From NCBI RefSeq assembly GCF_000373565.1, contig NZ_KB891804.1:143706-207705 (forward strand): DNA of 64,000 nt, in the 5' to 3' direction. This DNA is from Streptomyces sp. HmicA12 (lineage in GTDB: Bacteria > Actinomycetota > Actinomycetes > Streptomycetales > Streptomycetaceae). A program made the position numbers and the translations under genes. The notes beneath the pieces were generated by a model, which saw only the letters and a program-made list of their open reading frames with translations, made no database searches and was not told the origin of the DNA. Positions 34,743 to 43,115 of the stretch are shown piece after piece; position 1 is the stretch's first letter, and each line of letters starts with the position of its first letter.

Positions 34743-37733
34743 ATGTCGGTGCCGCAAGGGCGCAGGAGCAGTACGTTCACGCGGCTGCTGCGGCACGGGT
34801 TCACGGACCCCTCCGGCGCGGAGCGGCTGCTCGACTCCGAGGCGCTGTCCACGGTGCGCTCCGACCCGCTGCTCCTGGACGCGCTCGGCGCCACCGCCGA
34901 CCCGGATCTGGCGCTGCTCGGCCTGGTCCGGCTCGTCGAGGCGCAGCCCGACCCCACCGCGCGCCAGGAACTCCTCGACACGCTCATCACCGCGAAGCCG
35001 CTGCGCGACCGCCTGCTCGGCGTGCTCGGCGCCTCCGAGGCCCTCGCCGACCACCTCGCCCGGCACCGGGGCGACTGGCAGGCGCTGGTCACCTATGAGC
35101 CGAGCGACCTGCACCCGGGCGTCGAGGAGTTCGAGCAGGGCCTCGCCGAGGCCACCGACCCGGTGGCGCTGCGCGTGGCCTACCGCCGCTGCCTGCTCTC
35201 GATCGCCGCCCGCGACGTGTGCGGCACCACCGACATCACGCAGACCGCCGCCGAACTGGCCGACCTGGCGACCGCGACGCTGCGCGCGGCCCTCGCCATC
35301 GCGCGCGCCGCCGCGCCCGAGGACGCGGCGCTGTGCCGGCTCGCGGTGATCGCGATGGGCAAGTGCGGCGGCCACGAGCTGAACTACGTGTCGGACGTGG
35401 ACGTCATCTTCGTCGGCGAGGCCGTGGAGGGCGCCGACGAGGGCAAGGCCGTCCAGGCCGCCACCCGGCTCGCCTCGCACCTGATGCGGATCTGCTCGGA
35501 CACCACGGTCGAGGGCACCATCTGGCCCGTCGACGCGAACCTGCGCCCCGAGGGCAGGAACGGCCCGCTGGTACGCACCCTCTCCTCCCACCTCGCCTAC
35601 TACCAGCGCTGGGCGAAGACCTGGGAGTTCCAGGCGCTGCTCAAGGCGCGGCCGGTCGCGGGCGATCCCGAACTGGGGGAGGCCTACGTCGAAGCCGTGT
35701 CCCCGCTGGTCTGGCAGGTCGCCGAGCGCGAGAACTTCGTGCCGGACGTGCAGAAGATGCGCAAGCGCGTCGTCGCGAACATTCCGGCGGGCGAGGTCGA
35801 GCGCGAACTGAAGCTCGGCCCCGGCGGGCTGCGCGACGTCGAATTCGCCGTCCAGCTCCTGCAGTTGGTGCACGGGCGGGCCGACGCCTCGCTGCGCAGC
35901 GGTACGACCCTCGACGCGCTGGCCGCGCTCGCCGACGGCGGCTACGTGGGCCGGGTCGACGCCGTCCAGCTCGACGACGCCTACCGCTTCCTGCGTACGC
36001 TCGAACACCGCATCCAGCTCTACAAGTTGCGGCGCACCCACCTGGTCCCCGAGGACGACGCGGACCTGCGCCGCATCGGCCGCTCCCTGGGGATGCGGAC
36101 CGAGCCCATCACCGACCTCAACCGGGCCTGGAAGCGCCACACTTCGGTCGTCCGGCGCCTGCACGAGAAGCTGTTCTACCGGCCGCTGCTCGACGCGGTC
36201 GCCCAACTCGCCCCGGGCGAGAGCCGGTTGAGCACGGAGGCGGCCCGCGAACGGCTCGTCGCGCTCGGCTACGCGGACCCCAGCGCGGCCCTGCGCCACC
36301 TGGAGGCCCTCGCCTCCGGCGTCTCCCGCAAGGCGGCCATCCAGCGCACGCTGCTGCCCGTATTGCTCGGCTGGTTCGCGGACTCGGCGGACCCGGACGC
36401 GGGACTGCTCAACTTCCGCAAGGTGTCCGACGCGCTGGGCAAGACGCCCTGGTACCTGCGGCTGCTGCGCGACGAGGGTGCGGCCGCGGAGAACCTGGCC
36501 CGGGTCCTGTCCGCGGGCCGCCTCGCCCCCGACCTCCTGATGCGCGCCCCGGAGGCGGTCGCGCTGCTCGGCGACACGCAGGGGCTCAAGCCGCGCGAGC
36601 CCGCCTCGCTGGAGCAGGAGGTGATGGCCGCGGTGGGCCGCGCCGACGGCGGCGAGCAGGCCGTGGTCGCGGCGCGCGGCGTACGCCGTCGCGAACTCTT
36701 CCGCACGTCGGCGGCCGACATCATCGCCTCGTACGGCACCGAGGACACCCCCGCCGTCGCCGACCAGGGCGCCCTGGTCGACCAAGTGGGCGGCGCCGTA
36801 TCGGACTTGACGGCGGCGACCCTCGCCGGAACGCTCCGCGCGGTCGTCCGCGACGGCTGGGGCGACACCCTGCCCACCCGGTTCGCCGTCATCGCCATGG
36901 GCCGCTTCGGCGGACACGAGCTGGGCTACGGCTCGGACGCCGACGTCCTGTTCGTGCACGAGCCGCGCGAGGGCGTCGGCGACCACGAGGCGGCGCAGGC
37001 CGCGGGCAAGGTCGTCTCCGAGATGCGCCGCCTGCTCGCCCTGCCGAGCGCGGACCCGCCGCTCCTCATCGACGCGGACCTGCGCCCGGAAGGCAAGTCG
37101 GGCCCGCTCGTGCGCACCCTCAAGTCCTACGAGGCGTACTACCGCCGATGGTCACTGGTGTGGGAGTCGCAGGCGCTGCTGCGGGCCCAACCGGTCGCGG
37201 GGGACGCCGAGTTGGGCCGGGCCTTCATCGACCTCATCGACCCGCTGCGCTACCCGATGGAGGGGCTCGGCGACGACGCGATCCGCGAGATCCGCCGCCT
37301 CAAGGCCCGGATGGAGTCGGAGCGGATGCCGCGCGGCGCCGACCCCACGCTGCACACGAAGCTGGGCCGCGGCGGCCTCTCCGACGTCGAGTGGACGGTG
37401 CAGCTGCTCCAGCTCCAGCACGGCTGGGCGGAGCCGGGCCTGCGCACGACCCGTACCCGGGAGGCGCTGGCGGCGGCCTGCGCGGCCGGCCTGCTGCCGA
37501 GCGAGGACGCGGCCACGCTCGACGAGGCGTGGGTGCTGGCGACCCGGGTGCGCAACGCGGTGATGCTGGTGCGCGGGCGGGCCGGTGACACGTTCCCGTC
37601 CGACGGGCGCGAACTCGGCGCGGTGGGACGGTACCTGGGGTACGACCCCGGGCACGTCGGGGACATGCTGGACGACTATCGCCGCACGACGCGCAGGGCG
37701 CGGGCCGTGGTGGAGGAGCGGTTCTACCAGTAG
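34743..37733 (+). CDS. glnE: Bifunctional glutamine synthetase adenylyltransferase/deadenylylase
   Basis: GlnE attaches AMP to, and removes it from, a Tyr of dodecameric glutamine synthetase GSI and so tunes its activity to nitrogen supply. At 996 residues it has the full length. Two nucleotidyltransferase domains are present, each with the metal-binding DxD: SDVDVIFVGE (Asp218, Asp220; deadenylylation half) and GSDADVLFVHE (Asp732, Asp734; adenylylation half). Each is followed by the DANLRPEG or DADLRPEG motif and a GGLRDVEFAVQLLQL- or GGLSDVEWTVQLLQL-type helix. glnA2 and glnII lie in the same window, though its known target is GlnA1 (GSI), which is not here. Confidence 0.97.
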   Translation: MSVPQGRRSSTFTRLLRHGFTDPSGAERLLDSEALSTVRSDPLLLDALGATADPDLALLGLVRLVEAQPDPTARQELLDTLITAKPLRDRLLGVLGASEALADHLARHRGDWQALVTYEPSDLHPGVEEFEQGLAEATDPVALRVAYRRCLLSIAARDVCGTTDITQTAAELADLATATLRAALAIARAAAPEDAALCRLAVIAMGKCGGHELNYVSDVDVIFVGEAVEGADEGKAVQAATRLASHLMRICSDTTVEGTIWPVDANLRPEGRNGPLVRTLSSHLAYYQRWAKTWEFQALLKARPVAGDPELGEAYVEAVSPLVWQVAERENFVPDVQKMRKRVVANIPAGEVERELKLGPGGLRDVEFAVQLLQLVHGRADASLRSGTTLDALAALADGGYVGRVDAVQLDDAYRFLRTLEHRIQLYKLRRTHLVPEDDADLRRIGRSLGMRTEPITDLNRAWKRHTSVVRRLHEKLFYRPLLDAVAQLAPGESRLSTEAARERLVALGYADPSAALRHLEALASGVSRKAAIQRTLLPVLLGWFADSADPDAGLLNFRKVSDALGKTPWYLRLLRDEGAAAENLARVLSAGRLAPDLLMRAPEAVALLGDTQGLKPREPASLEQEVMAAVGRADGGEQAVVAARGVRRRELFRTSAADIIASYGTEDTPAVADQGALVDQVGGAVSDLTAATLAGTLRAVVRDGWGDTLPTRFAVIAMGRFGGHELGYGSDADVLFVHEPREGVGDHEAAQAAGKVVSEMRRLLALPSADPPLLIDADLRPEGKSGPLVRTLKSYEAYYRRWSLVWESQALLRAQPVAGDAELGRAFIDLIDPLRYPMEGLGDDAIREIRRLKARMESERMPRGADPTLHTKLGRGGLSDVEWTVQLLQLQHGWAEPGLRTTRTREALAAACAAGLLPSEDAATLDEAWVLATRVRNAVMLVRGRAGDTFPSDGRELGAVGRYLGYDPGHVGDMLDDYRRTTRRARAVVEERFYQ

Positions 37734-37768
37734 GGCCCGGGCACCGTTGCCGGGTGCGGACCGGGTGT

Positions 37769-37804
37769 GGCTCGTCGCGCAGTTCCCCGCGCCCCTTACA
37801 GGGC
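37769..37804. repeat. Dispersed repeat copy B, containing a stop codon
   Basis: Minus-strand reading: GCCCTG TAA then GGGGCGCGGGGAACTGCGCG. The repeat provides the last two codons (Ala-Leu), the stop and the 3' flank of the small secreted protein gene. It is almost identical over 36 bp to copy C at 57070-57105. Confidence 0.85.
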
Positions 37805-38044
37805 CGACAGCACCGGTACCGAAGACGTGCCGGCCAGCCACGGGAGGCCGCCGGGGCCACGGTTGGCCAGAGCCGCGACATCCGCCGCCGCCTCGTCGCC
37901 GGAGGCGTGCGTGCGGTGCAGATCGGACCACGGGTGCGCGTCGTCGCCCGGGTGGGCCACCGCCGGCGCCGCCGCCGCGATCCCCGTGACGAAGGCTCCC
38001 GCCACCATCACACCCGCCGTGGTCTTCCGTACCGTCGCCGCCAT
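37796..38044 (-). CDS. Small secreted protein of unknown function
   Basis: 82 residues. The ATG at 38044 has GGAG 5 nt upstream. A signal peptide (VRKTTAGVMVAGAFVTGIAA, cleavage near AVAHP) leaves a ~50-residue mature peptide, HPGDDAHPWSD..., rich in His, Asp and Gly. I do not recognise a family. The C-terminus ...SVPVLSAL and its stop lie in a dispersed repeat, which suggests the natural C-terminus may have been replaced. Confidence 0.7.
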   Translation of the reverse strand: MAATVRKTTAGVMVAGAFVTGIAAAAPAVAHPGDDAHPWSDLHRTHASGDEAAADVAALANRGPGGLPWLAGTSSVPVLSAL

Positions 38045-38124
38045 CAGGACTCCGTTCGTCGTGTCTGTCCCCACGACCCTCCCCGAGCGCGCGGCCGCCC
38101 GACAGATGTCGTACGTCGCGGGCC

Positions 38125-38144
38125 GGTGGGCCCAAGGGCCCACC
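38125..38144 (-). terminator. Hairpin terminator downstream of the TetR gene
   Basis: A 9-bp perfect stem GGTGGGCCC/GGGCCCACC around AA, 5 bp after the TetR stop. Confidence 0.65.
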
Positions 38145-38148
38145 ACCC

Positions 38149-38766
38149 CTACTCCCCGCTTACGTCCAGCAGCCCCCGGCAGTGCCCCACGAAGGCCCCG
38201 AGCGCCAGCTCGAACGCGGCGTCCGCCCGCCCCTCGGACACGGCCGCGAGCGCCCGTTCGAGCAGCGGTGTCGCCGTCTCGTCGGTCAGCTCCCACATCG
38301 CCTCGGGTGCCGCCATGTCGAGCGCGGACCCGAGCACCACGTTCTCCAGGCCGATGATCACCGGCATCACGTCGGCCAGCGCGAACCCGGCGTCCAGCAG
38401 CACGCCCACCGCCAGCTCGTACTGCGCGAGCACCCGCGGCGCCCGCACCGGGTTCGTGGTCAGCAGCGGGATCGCCTTCGGGTGCGCGGCGAACGCGGCC
38501 CGGTAGGAGCGCGCCCACGCCGTCAGCGCCCGGTCCCACGGCAGCCCGGAGTCCAGCGGCGCCGGGTCGATGGCCGCCGCCACCCGCTCCCGCAGCAGCT
38601 CCACGATGCCGTCCCGGCCGTCCACATGGTGATACACCGAACCGGTCTGCACCCCGAGCCGCCGAGCGATCTGCGGGACGCTGAACTCGCCCTGCTCGTC
38701 GACCAGTTCGAGTGCCGTCGACGCGATGCGCTCCCGGTCCAGGAGTGGCTTGCTCGGCCGTCCCAT
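38149..38766 (-). CDS. TetR family transcriptional regulator
   Basis: A 205-residue repressor. The helix-turn-helix FSVPQIARRLGVQTGSVYHHVDGRDGIVELL is at residues ~28-58, followed by a TetR C-terminal ligand-binding domain. ATG 38766 is preferred to 38793, with GGGAG upstream. It is divergent from an APC permease and amidohydrolase; a 21-bp palindrome in the shared promoter (38835-38855) is the probable operator. The inducer is presumably a substrate of those two proteins (inference). Confidence 0.9.
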   Translation of the reverse strand: MGRPSKPLLDRERIASTALELVDEQGEFSVPQIARRLGVQTGSVYHHVDGRDGIVELLRERVAAAIDPAPLDSGLPWDRALTAWARSYRAAFAAHPKAIPLLTTNPVRAPRVLAQYELAVGVLLDAGFALADVMPVIIGLENVVLGSALDMAAPEAMWELTDETATPLLERALAAVSEGRADAAFELALGAFVGHCRGLLDVSGE

Positions 38767-38834
38767 CGGTCCCGCTCTCCCTCGTGTCCGCATGACGGGT
38801 CTTCCCGTGCGCCCAACGGGAGGTTACATTGCGG

Positions 38835-38855
38835 AAACCGAAAGGCTTTAGGTTT
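38835..38855. promoter_or_regulatory. 21-bp palindromic operator between TetR and APC permease
   Basis: AAACC and GGTTT arms flank the perfect inner dyad AAAG-G-CTTT; the 21-bp whole has one mismatched pair. A -10-like TAGGTT (38849-38854) lies within it, so repressor binding would block the permease promoter. Confidence 0.65.
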
Positions 38856-38913
38856 ACGCCGCTCGCCCCTTCCCCGTCCTCTGCTGCCTGCCACCAGAAG
38901 GGCCCAGTGCCGC

Positions 38914-40368
38914 ATGCCCGCAACCTCCCCGAAGACCGTCACCCCGGACCCGCCCGCCCCCGCACAACCCGGCCTGCGCACCGGCTCCCTCGGCACCTCC
39001 GACATCGCCTTCTTCGTCGTCTCGGCCGCCGCGCCGCTCACCGTCATGGCGGGTGTCGCCCCGCTCGCCATCGCCCTCGGCGGCATCGGCGCCCCCGCCG
39101 GATACCTCCTCGCGGGCCTCACCCTCGCGGTCTTCGCCGTCGGCTTCACCGCGATGAGCCGCCATGTCACCGGCGGCGGCGCCTTCTACGCGTACATCAC
39201 CCAGGGCCTCGGCCGCCCGGCCGGTGTCGGCGCCGCGCTGCTCGCCATGATCGGCTACAACGGCATGGAGATCGGCGTCTACGGCCTCCTCGGCTCCGCC
39301 ACCCAGGACACCGTCCACGCCCTGTTCGGCGCGGACGTTCCCTGGCTCCCGGTCTCCCTGCTCGGCCTGGTCCTCATCTGGTACGGCGGCTTCCGCTCGA
39401 TCGACTTCGGCGCGAAGCTGCTCGGCGTCCTGCTGGTCGCCGAGACCGGCATCCTGGTCCTGCTCGCCGGCGGCGTCCTCCTCAAGGGCGGCGCCCACGG
39501 CCTCTCCCTCGCCTCCTTCACGCCCGGCAACGTCCTCGTGCCCGGCACGGCCGTCGTCCTGGCCTTCGCGTTCGCCGCGTTCACCGGCTTCGAGTCGACC
39601 GTCATCTACCGCCGCGAGGCCCGCGACCCGGACCGCACGGTGCCCCGCGCGACGTTCATCGCGGTCGCCTTCCTCGGCCTCTTCTACGCGTTCACGGTCT
39701 GGATCGCCATCCAGTCCTTCGGTGACGCGCAGGTGGTGAAGGAGGCGGGGAGCAACCCGGCCGACCTCTTCTTCACCGCGATCACGACCTTCGTCGGCGG
39801 CTGGGCGGCCGACCTGATGCACGTCCTCATCGTCACCAGCGTCCTCGCCTCCCTCCTCGCCTTCCACAACGCGATCAACCGCTACGGACTGGCCCTCGCC
39901 GACGAGGGCGTCCTGCCGCGCTCCTTCGCCCGCATCCACCCCCGGCACGGCTCCCCGTACGCGGCCGGGATCGCGCAGTCGGTCCTCGGCGCGGTCGTCG
40001 TCCTCGCCTTCTGGGCGGCGGGCGCCGACCCGTACGCCCAGCTCCTCCTGTGGGTCAACACCCCGGGAATGATCGGCCTGATGGCGCTGCAACTCCTCGC
40101 GGCCCTCGCGGTCCCGTTCTTCTTCCGCCGCATCACGCACACGGAGGGCGTCCTGCGCACGATGGTGGCCCCCGTGGCGGCGACCCTCCTCCTCGGCGCG
40201 GCGACAGCCCTGGTGATCACCCACGTCGACCTGTTCACCGGCGCGTCCCCGCTCGCGAACACGGTGATGGTCGCGGTGGTCCCCGCGGTCTTCGTCCTGG
40301 GCCTGACCCTGGCCCACCGCCTGAAGCGGTCGCGTCCGGAGGTGTACGAAAGGTTCGGCCAGTCGTAG
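38914..40368 (+). CDS. APC-superfamily amino acid/amine permease
   Basis: A 484-residue permease with about 12 membrane segments. Helix 1 region SDIAFFVVSAAAPLTVMAGVAP and the conserved AFAAFTGFESTVIYRREARDPDRTVPRA loop are typical of the APC family. It probably takes up an amino acid, amine or amide. A TetR gene is divergent and an amidohydrolase gene follows 157 bp downstream on the same strand, so uptake and hydrolysis of the same compound is a reasonable guess. Confidence 0.9.
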   Translation: MPATSPKTVTPDPPAPAQPGLRTGSLGTSDIAFFVVSAAAPLTVMAGVAPLAIALGGIGAPAGYLLAGLTLAVFAVGFTAMSRHVTGGGAFYAYITQGLGRPAGVGAALLAMIGYNGMEIGVYGLLGSATQDTVHALFGADVPWLPVSLLGLVLIWYGGFRSIDFGAKLLGVLLVAETGILVLLAGGVLLKGGAHGLSLASFTPGNVLVPGTAVVLAFAFAAFTGFESTVIYRREARDPDRTVPRATFIAVAFLGLFYAFTVWIAIQSFGDAQVVKEAGSNPADLFFTAITTFVGGWAADLMHVLIVTSVLASLLAFHNAINRYGLALADEGVLPRSFARIHPRHGSPYAAGIAQSVLGAVVVLAFWAAGADPYAQLLLWVNTPGMIGLMALQLLAALAVPFFFRRITHTEGVLRTMVAPVAATLLLGAATALVITHVDLFTGASPLANTVMVAVVPAVFVLGLTLAHRLKRSRPEVYERFGQS

Positions 40369-40395
40369 CGCGGGCGATGAGGCCGGCCGCAGGCC

Positions 40396-40446
40396 AGGCA
40401 TCCAGGGGCGCGGGGCTGTAGCGACATGCGGCTCCGCCGGGTAGGC
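40396..40446 (+). repeat. Variant of the dispersed GGGGCGCGGGG repeat
   Basis: Between permease and amidohydrolase lies CATCCAGGGGCGCGGGGCTG followed by a TGCGGCTCCGCCG hairpin-like stretch and GGCGCG. It shares the GGGGCGCGGGG core with the dispersed repeat but continues differently, a second intergenic repeat type I recall from other Streptomyces genomes. Confidence 0.5.
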
Positions 40447-40525
40447 GCGCCCAGCCACCCACCACCCGCACCCGCCGACGAGACAGCACCCGGCAGACGA
40501 ACACGCGAACCTGATCGGAGCCCCC

Positions 40526-42103
40526 ATGGCACCCCCGGCCGACCTCCTCCTCACCCACACCCACATCCGCACCCTGGACCCGGCCCGGCCGGAGGCCACC
40601 GCCCTCGCGGTCGCCGACGGCCGCATCACGGCGATCGGCGACACGGACACCCTGGTCCGCGACCACAGCGGTCCGCGCACAGAACGGATCGACCTCCGCG
40701 GAGCGACCGTCACCCCGGGCCTCGTCGACGCCCACAGCCACCCCGTCTGGGGCCTGGAGATGGCGACGGGCGCCGACCTCAGCGGCGTACGGGACCTGGA
40801 CGGACTGCGGGCCGCCCTGCGCGCGGCGCCCCGGACCGACGGCTGGGTCGTCGCCTGGGGGCTGGACCACAACGCCTTCGGCGGCCGGCCCGTCCACCGC
40901 GACCTCGTCGAGGACGTCCTGGACGGCGCCCCCGCCTTCCTGCGCCTGTACGACGGCCACTCGGCGCTCGCCAGCGGCGCCGCCCTGGACGCCGCGAAGA
41001 TCACCGGACCGCGCTCCTTCGACCAGCGCTCCGAGATCGTCTGCGACGCCGAAGGACGCCCCACGGGTCACCTGATCGAGCACGCCGCCATGGACCTGGT
41101 GTACGCGGTCGTGCCCACGCCCGCCTACGCGGAACGCCGTACCGGGCTCGTCGAACTGCTCACCGCCATGGCCGCCACCGGCCTCACCGGCGCCCACGTC
41201 ATGGACGGCTCGGGGCTCGACCTGCTGGAGGCCGTCGAGCAGGACACCGACCTGCCGCTGCGCCTGACGGTCGCGCCCTGGTGCATGCCGGGCGTGGACG
41301 CCGCCGGGCTCGACGAACTGGTCGCCCTCCAGCGCACGCGGGGCCGGGACTGGCGGGTCGGCGGGGTCAAGTTCTTCATGGACGGCACCGTCGAGGGCGG
41401 CACCGCCTGGCTGGAGCACGCCGACTGCCACGGGCAGGGCACCGACGCGTTCTGGCCGGACCCGGCCGCGTACAGCGCCGCCGTACGGCACCTGCACGCC
41501 GCCGGGGTGCGCACCGCCACCCACGCCATCGGCGACGCGGCCGTGCGGCACGCCCTGGACACCATCGAGGGGCTCGGCGCGAGCGGCCGCGGCGCGCACC
41601 GCATCGAGCACATCGAGTCCGTCCCCGACGACACGCTCCCGCGGTTCGCCGCGCTCGGCGTCACCGCGTCGATGCAGCCGCCGCACACCGCGTACACGAA
41701 GGACGACCACAGCGACGAGTGGTCGAAGCGGCTCGGCGACGAGCGGGCGAACCGCGCCTGGCGCACCCGCGACCTGCGCGACGCGGGCGCCACGCTCGCG
41801 CTCGGCTCGGACTGGCCGATCGCCCCCTACGACGCGCGGCGGGTGCTCGCCATGGCCCGGGTGCCCGCGGGCGCGGCCGGTCCCGCCCAGGGCCTGACCG
41901 GTCTCGAAGCACTCGAAGGAGTGACCTCGCACGCGGCCGTCGCGGCCGGTGAGTCGGCCGAGGCCGGCCGGATCGCCGTCGGGATGCGGGCCGACCTCAC
42001 CGCCTTCGGCCTCGACCCGGTCGCGGCCCCGGCGGACGAACTGGCCGAGGCGCCGGTGCTGTTGACGACCGTAGGGGGAAGGACCACGCACCGTAGCCAA
42101 TGA
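40526..42103 (+). CDS. Amidohydrolase (YtcJ/AepA-like)
   Basis: A 525-residue metal-dependent hydrolase of the amidohydrolase superfamily, YtcJ branch. The N-terminal small beta domain leads to GLVDAHSHPVWG (two metal-ligand His). Further metal or catalytic residues are in THAIGD, HRIEHIE and LGSDWPIAPYD. These enzymes hydrolyse amides, formamides or related C-N bonds; the substrate is unknown. It probably shares the TetR-controlled transcript with the upstream permease. Start ATG 40526. Confidence 0.9.
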   Translation: MAPPADLLLTHTHIRTLDPARPEATALAVADGRITAIGDTDTLVRDHSGPRTERIDLRGATVTPGLVDAHSHPVWGLEMATGADLSGVRDLDGLRAALRAAPRTDGWVVAWGLDHNAFGGRPVHRDLVEDVLDGAPAFLRLYDGHSALASGAALDAAKITGPRSFDQRSEIVCDAEGRPTGHLIEHAAMDLVYAVVPTPAYAERRTGLVELLTAMAATGLTGAHVMDGSGLDLLEAVEQDTDLPLRLTVAPWCMPGVDAAGLDELVALQRTRGRDWRVGGVKFFMDGTVEGGTAWLEHADCHGQGTDAFWPDPAAYSAAVRHLHAAGVRTATHAIGDAAVRHALDTIEGLGASGRGAHRIEHIESVPDDTLPRFAALGVTASMQPPHTAYTKDDHSDEWSKRLGDERANRAWRTRDLRDAGATLALGSDWPIAPYDARRVLAMARVPAGAAGPAQGLTGLEALEGVTSHAAVAAGESAEAGRIAVGMRADLTAFGLDPVAAPADELAEAPVLLTTVGGRTTHRSQ

Positions 42104-42109
42104 TGGGAA

Positions 42110-42139
42110 AAGGGGCGGTGCCGCACGGCACCGCCCCTT
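42110..42139. terminator. Bidirectional terminator
   Basis: A 13-bp perfect stem (arm AAGGGGCGGTGCC, loop GCAC), extended by GGGA/TCCC flanks, between the converging amidohydrolase and PAP2 genes. Confidence 0.85.
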
Positions 42140-42164
42140 CCCTGGAATGTGCGCAGAAATCGCC

Positions 42165-43040
42165 CTAGTTCTTCAGCGGGAGCAGGGGGCGCCGCGCCGC
42201 CACCCGGCGCGGCAGCGCGTACGGCAGCGCCCCGTACCAGAGCCGCGCCACCAGGAAGCCGAAGGCCAGGCAGAGCATCCCGCCCACCGCGTCCAGCCAG
42301 AAGTGGTTCGCCGTCGCCACGATGACCACCAGCGTCGCCGCCGGGTACAGCAGCCCGAGGATCCGGGCCCAGGGCGCGGACGCGAGCGCGAAGATCGTCA
42401 GGCCGCACCAGAGGGACCAGCCGATGTGCATCGACGGCATGGCCGCGTACTGGTTCGACATGTTCTTCAGGTTCCCGGAGGCCATCGACCCCCAGGTCTG
42501 GTGCACGGCGACCGTGTCGACGAAGCGGGTGCCCGAGCCCGGGGACATCAGGCGCGGCGGGGCCAGTGGGAAGAAGTAGTAGCCGACCAGCGCGACGGCC
42601 GTCGTCGCGAAGAGCACGAGCCGGGTCGCCGCGTAGCGCCCCGGATGGCGGCGGAACAGCCACACCAGCACGCCCAGTGTGATGACGAAGTGGAGTGTCG
42701 CGTAGTAGTAGTTCATGCCGACGATGAGCCAAGACACGGCGTTCACCGCATGATTGACGCTCTGTTCGACGGCGATGCCGAGATGGTGCTCGAGGGACCA
42801 GATCCAGTCCGCATTGCGCAGCGCCTGCGCCTTCTGCTCCGGGACCGCGTTGCGGATCAGGGAGTACGTCCAGTAACTCACCGCGATCAGCAGGATCTCG
42901 AACCAGAGCCGGGGACGCCGCGGCGTACGCAGGCGGCTGAGGCGGCCGCCGAAGCCTTCCCTGCCGCGGTCTTTCTCCGCGACGGGTGAGGTGGCGGGTC
43001 CTTGTCGGCCGTCGAGTGTCGTCACGGTCGTTTCACCCAT
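42165..43040 (-). CDS. PAP2-superfamily membrane phosphatase/transferase
   Basis: A 291-residue membrane protein with about six segments. The PAP2 catalytic motifs read VGYYFFPLAPPRL, MPSMHIGWSLW (general-acid His) and TANHFWLDAVGG (nucleophile His). The arrangement resembles inositol-phosphoceramide-synthase-like (Aur1-type) bacterial enzymes that move phosphoinositol or phosphate groups between lipids. The exact substrate is unknown. ATG 43040 is used; GTG 43046 is possible. Confidence 0.9.
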   Translation of the reverse strand: MGETTVTTLDGRQGPATSPVAEKDRGREGFGGRLSRLRTPRRPRLWFEILLIAVSYWTYSLIRNAVPEQKAQALRNADWIWSLEHHLGIAVEQSVNHAVNAVSWLIVGMNYYYATLHFVITLGVLVWLFRRHPGRYAATRLVLFATTAVALVGYYFFPLAPPRLMSPGSGTRFVDTVAVHQTWGSMASGNLKNMSNQYAAMPSMHIGWSLWCGLTIFALASAPWARILGLLYPAATLVVIVATANHFWLDAVGGMLCLAFGFLVARLWYGALPYALPRRVAARRPLLPLKN

Positions 43041-43115
43041 AGTCACCGAGTCTGCCAGATATCAGGCCCCCGCCAGATCATCCCTCGGTCGGGTCACGCC
43101 CGCACCCGCTACGCC

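Noticed and set aside
34707..36986. A 759-codon minus-strand frame opposite glnE
   Set aside because: Composition of a shadow frame; glnE motifs on the other strand are unambiguous.
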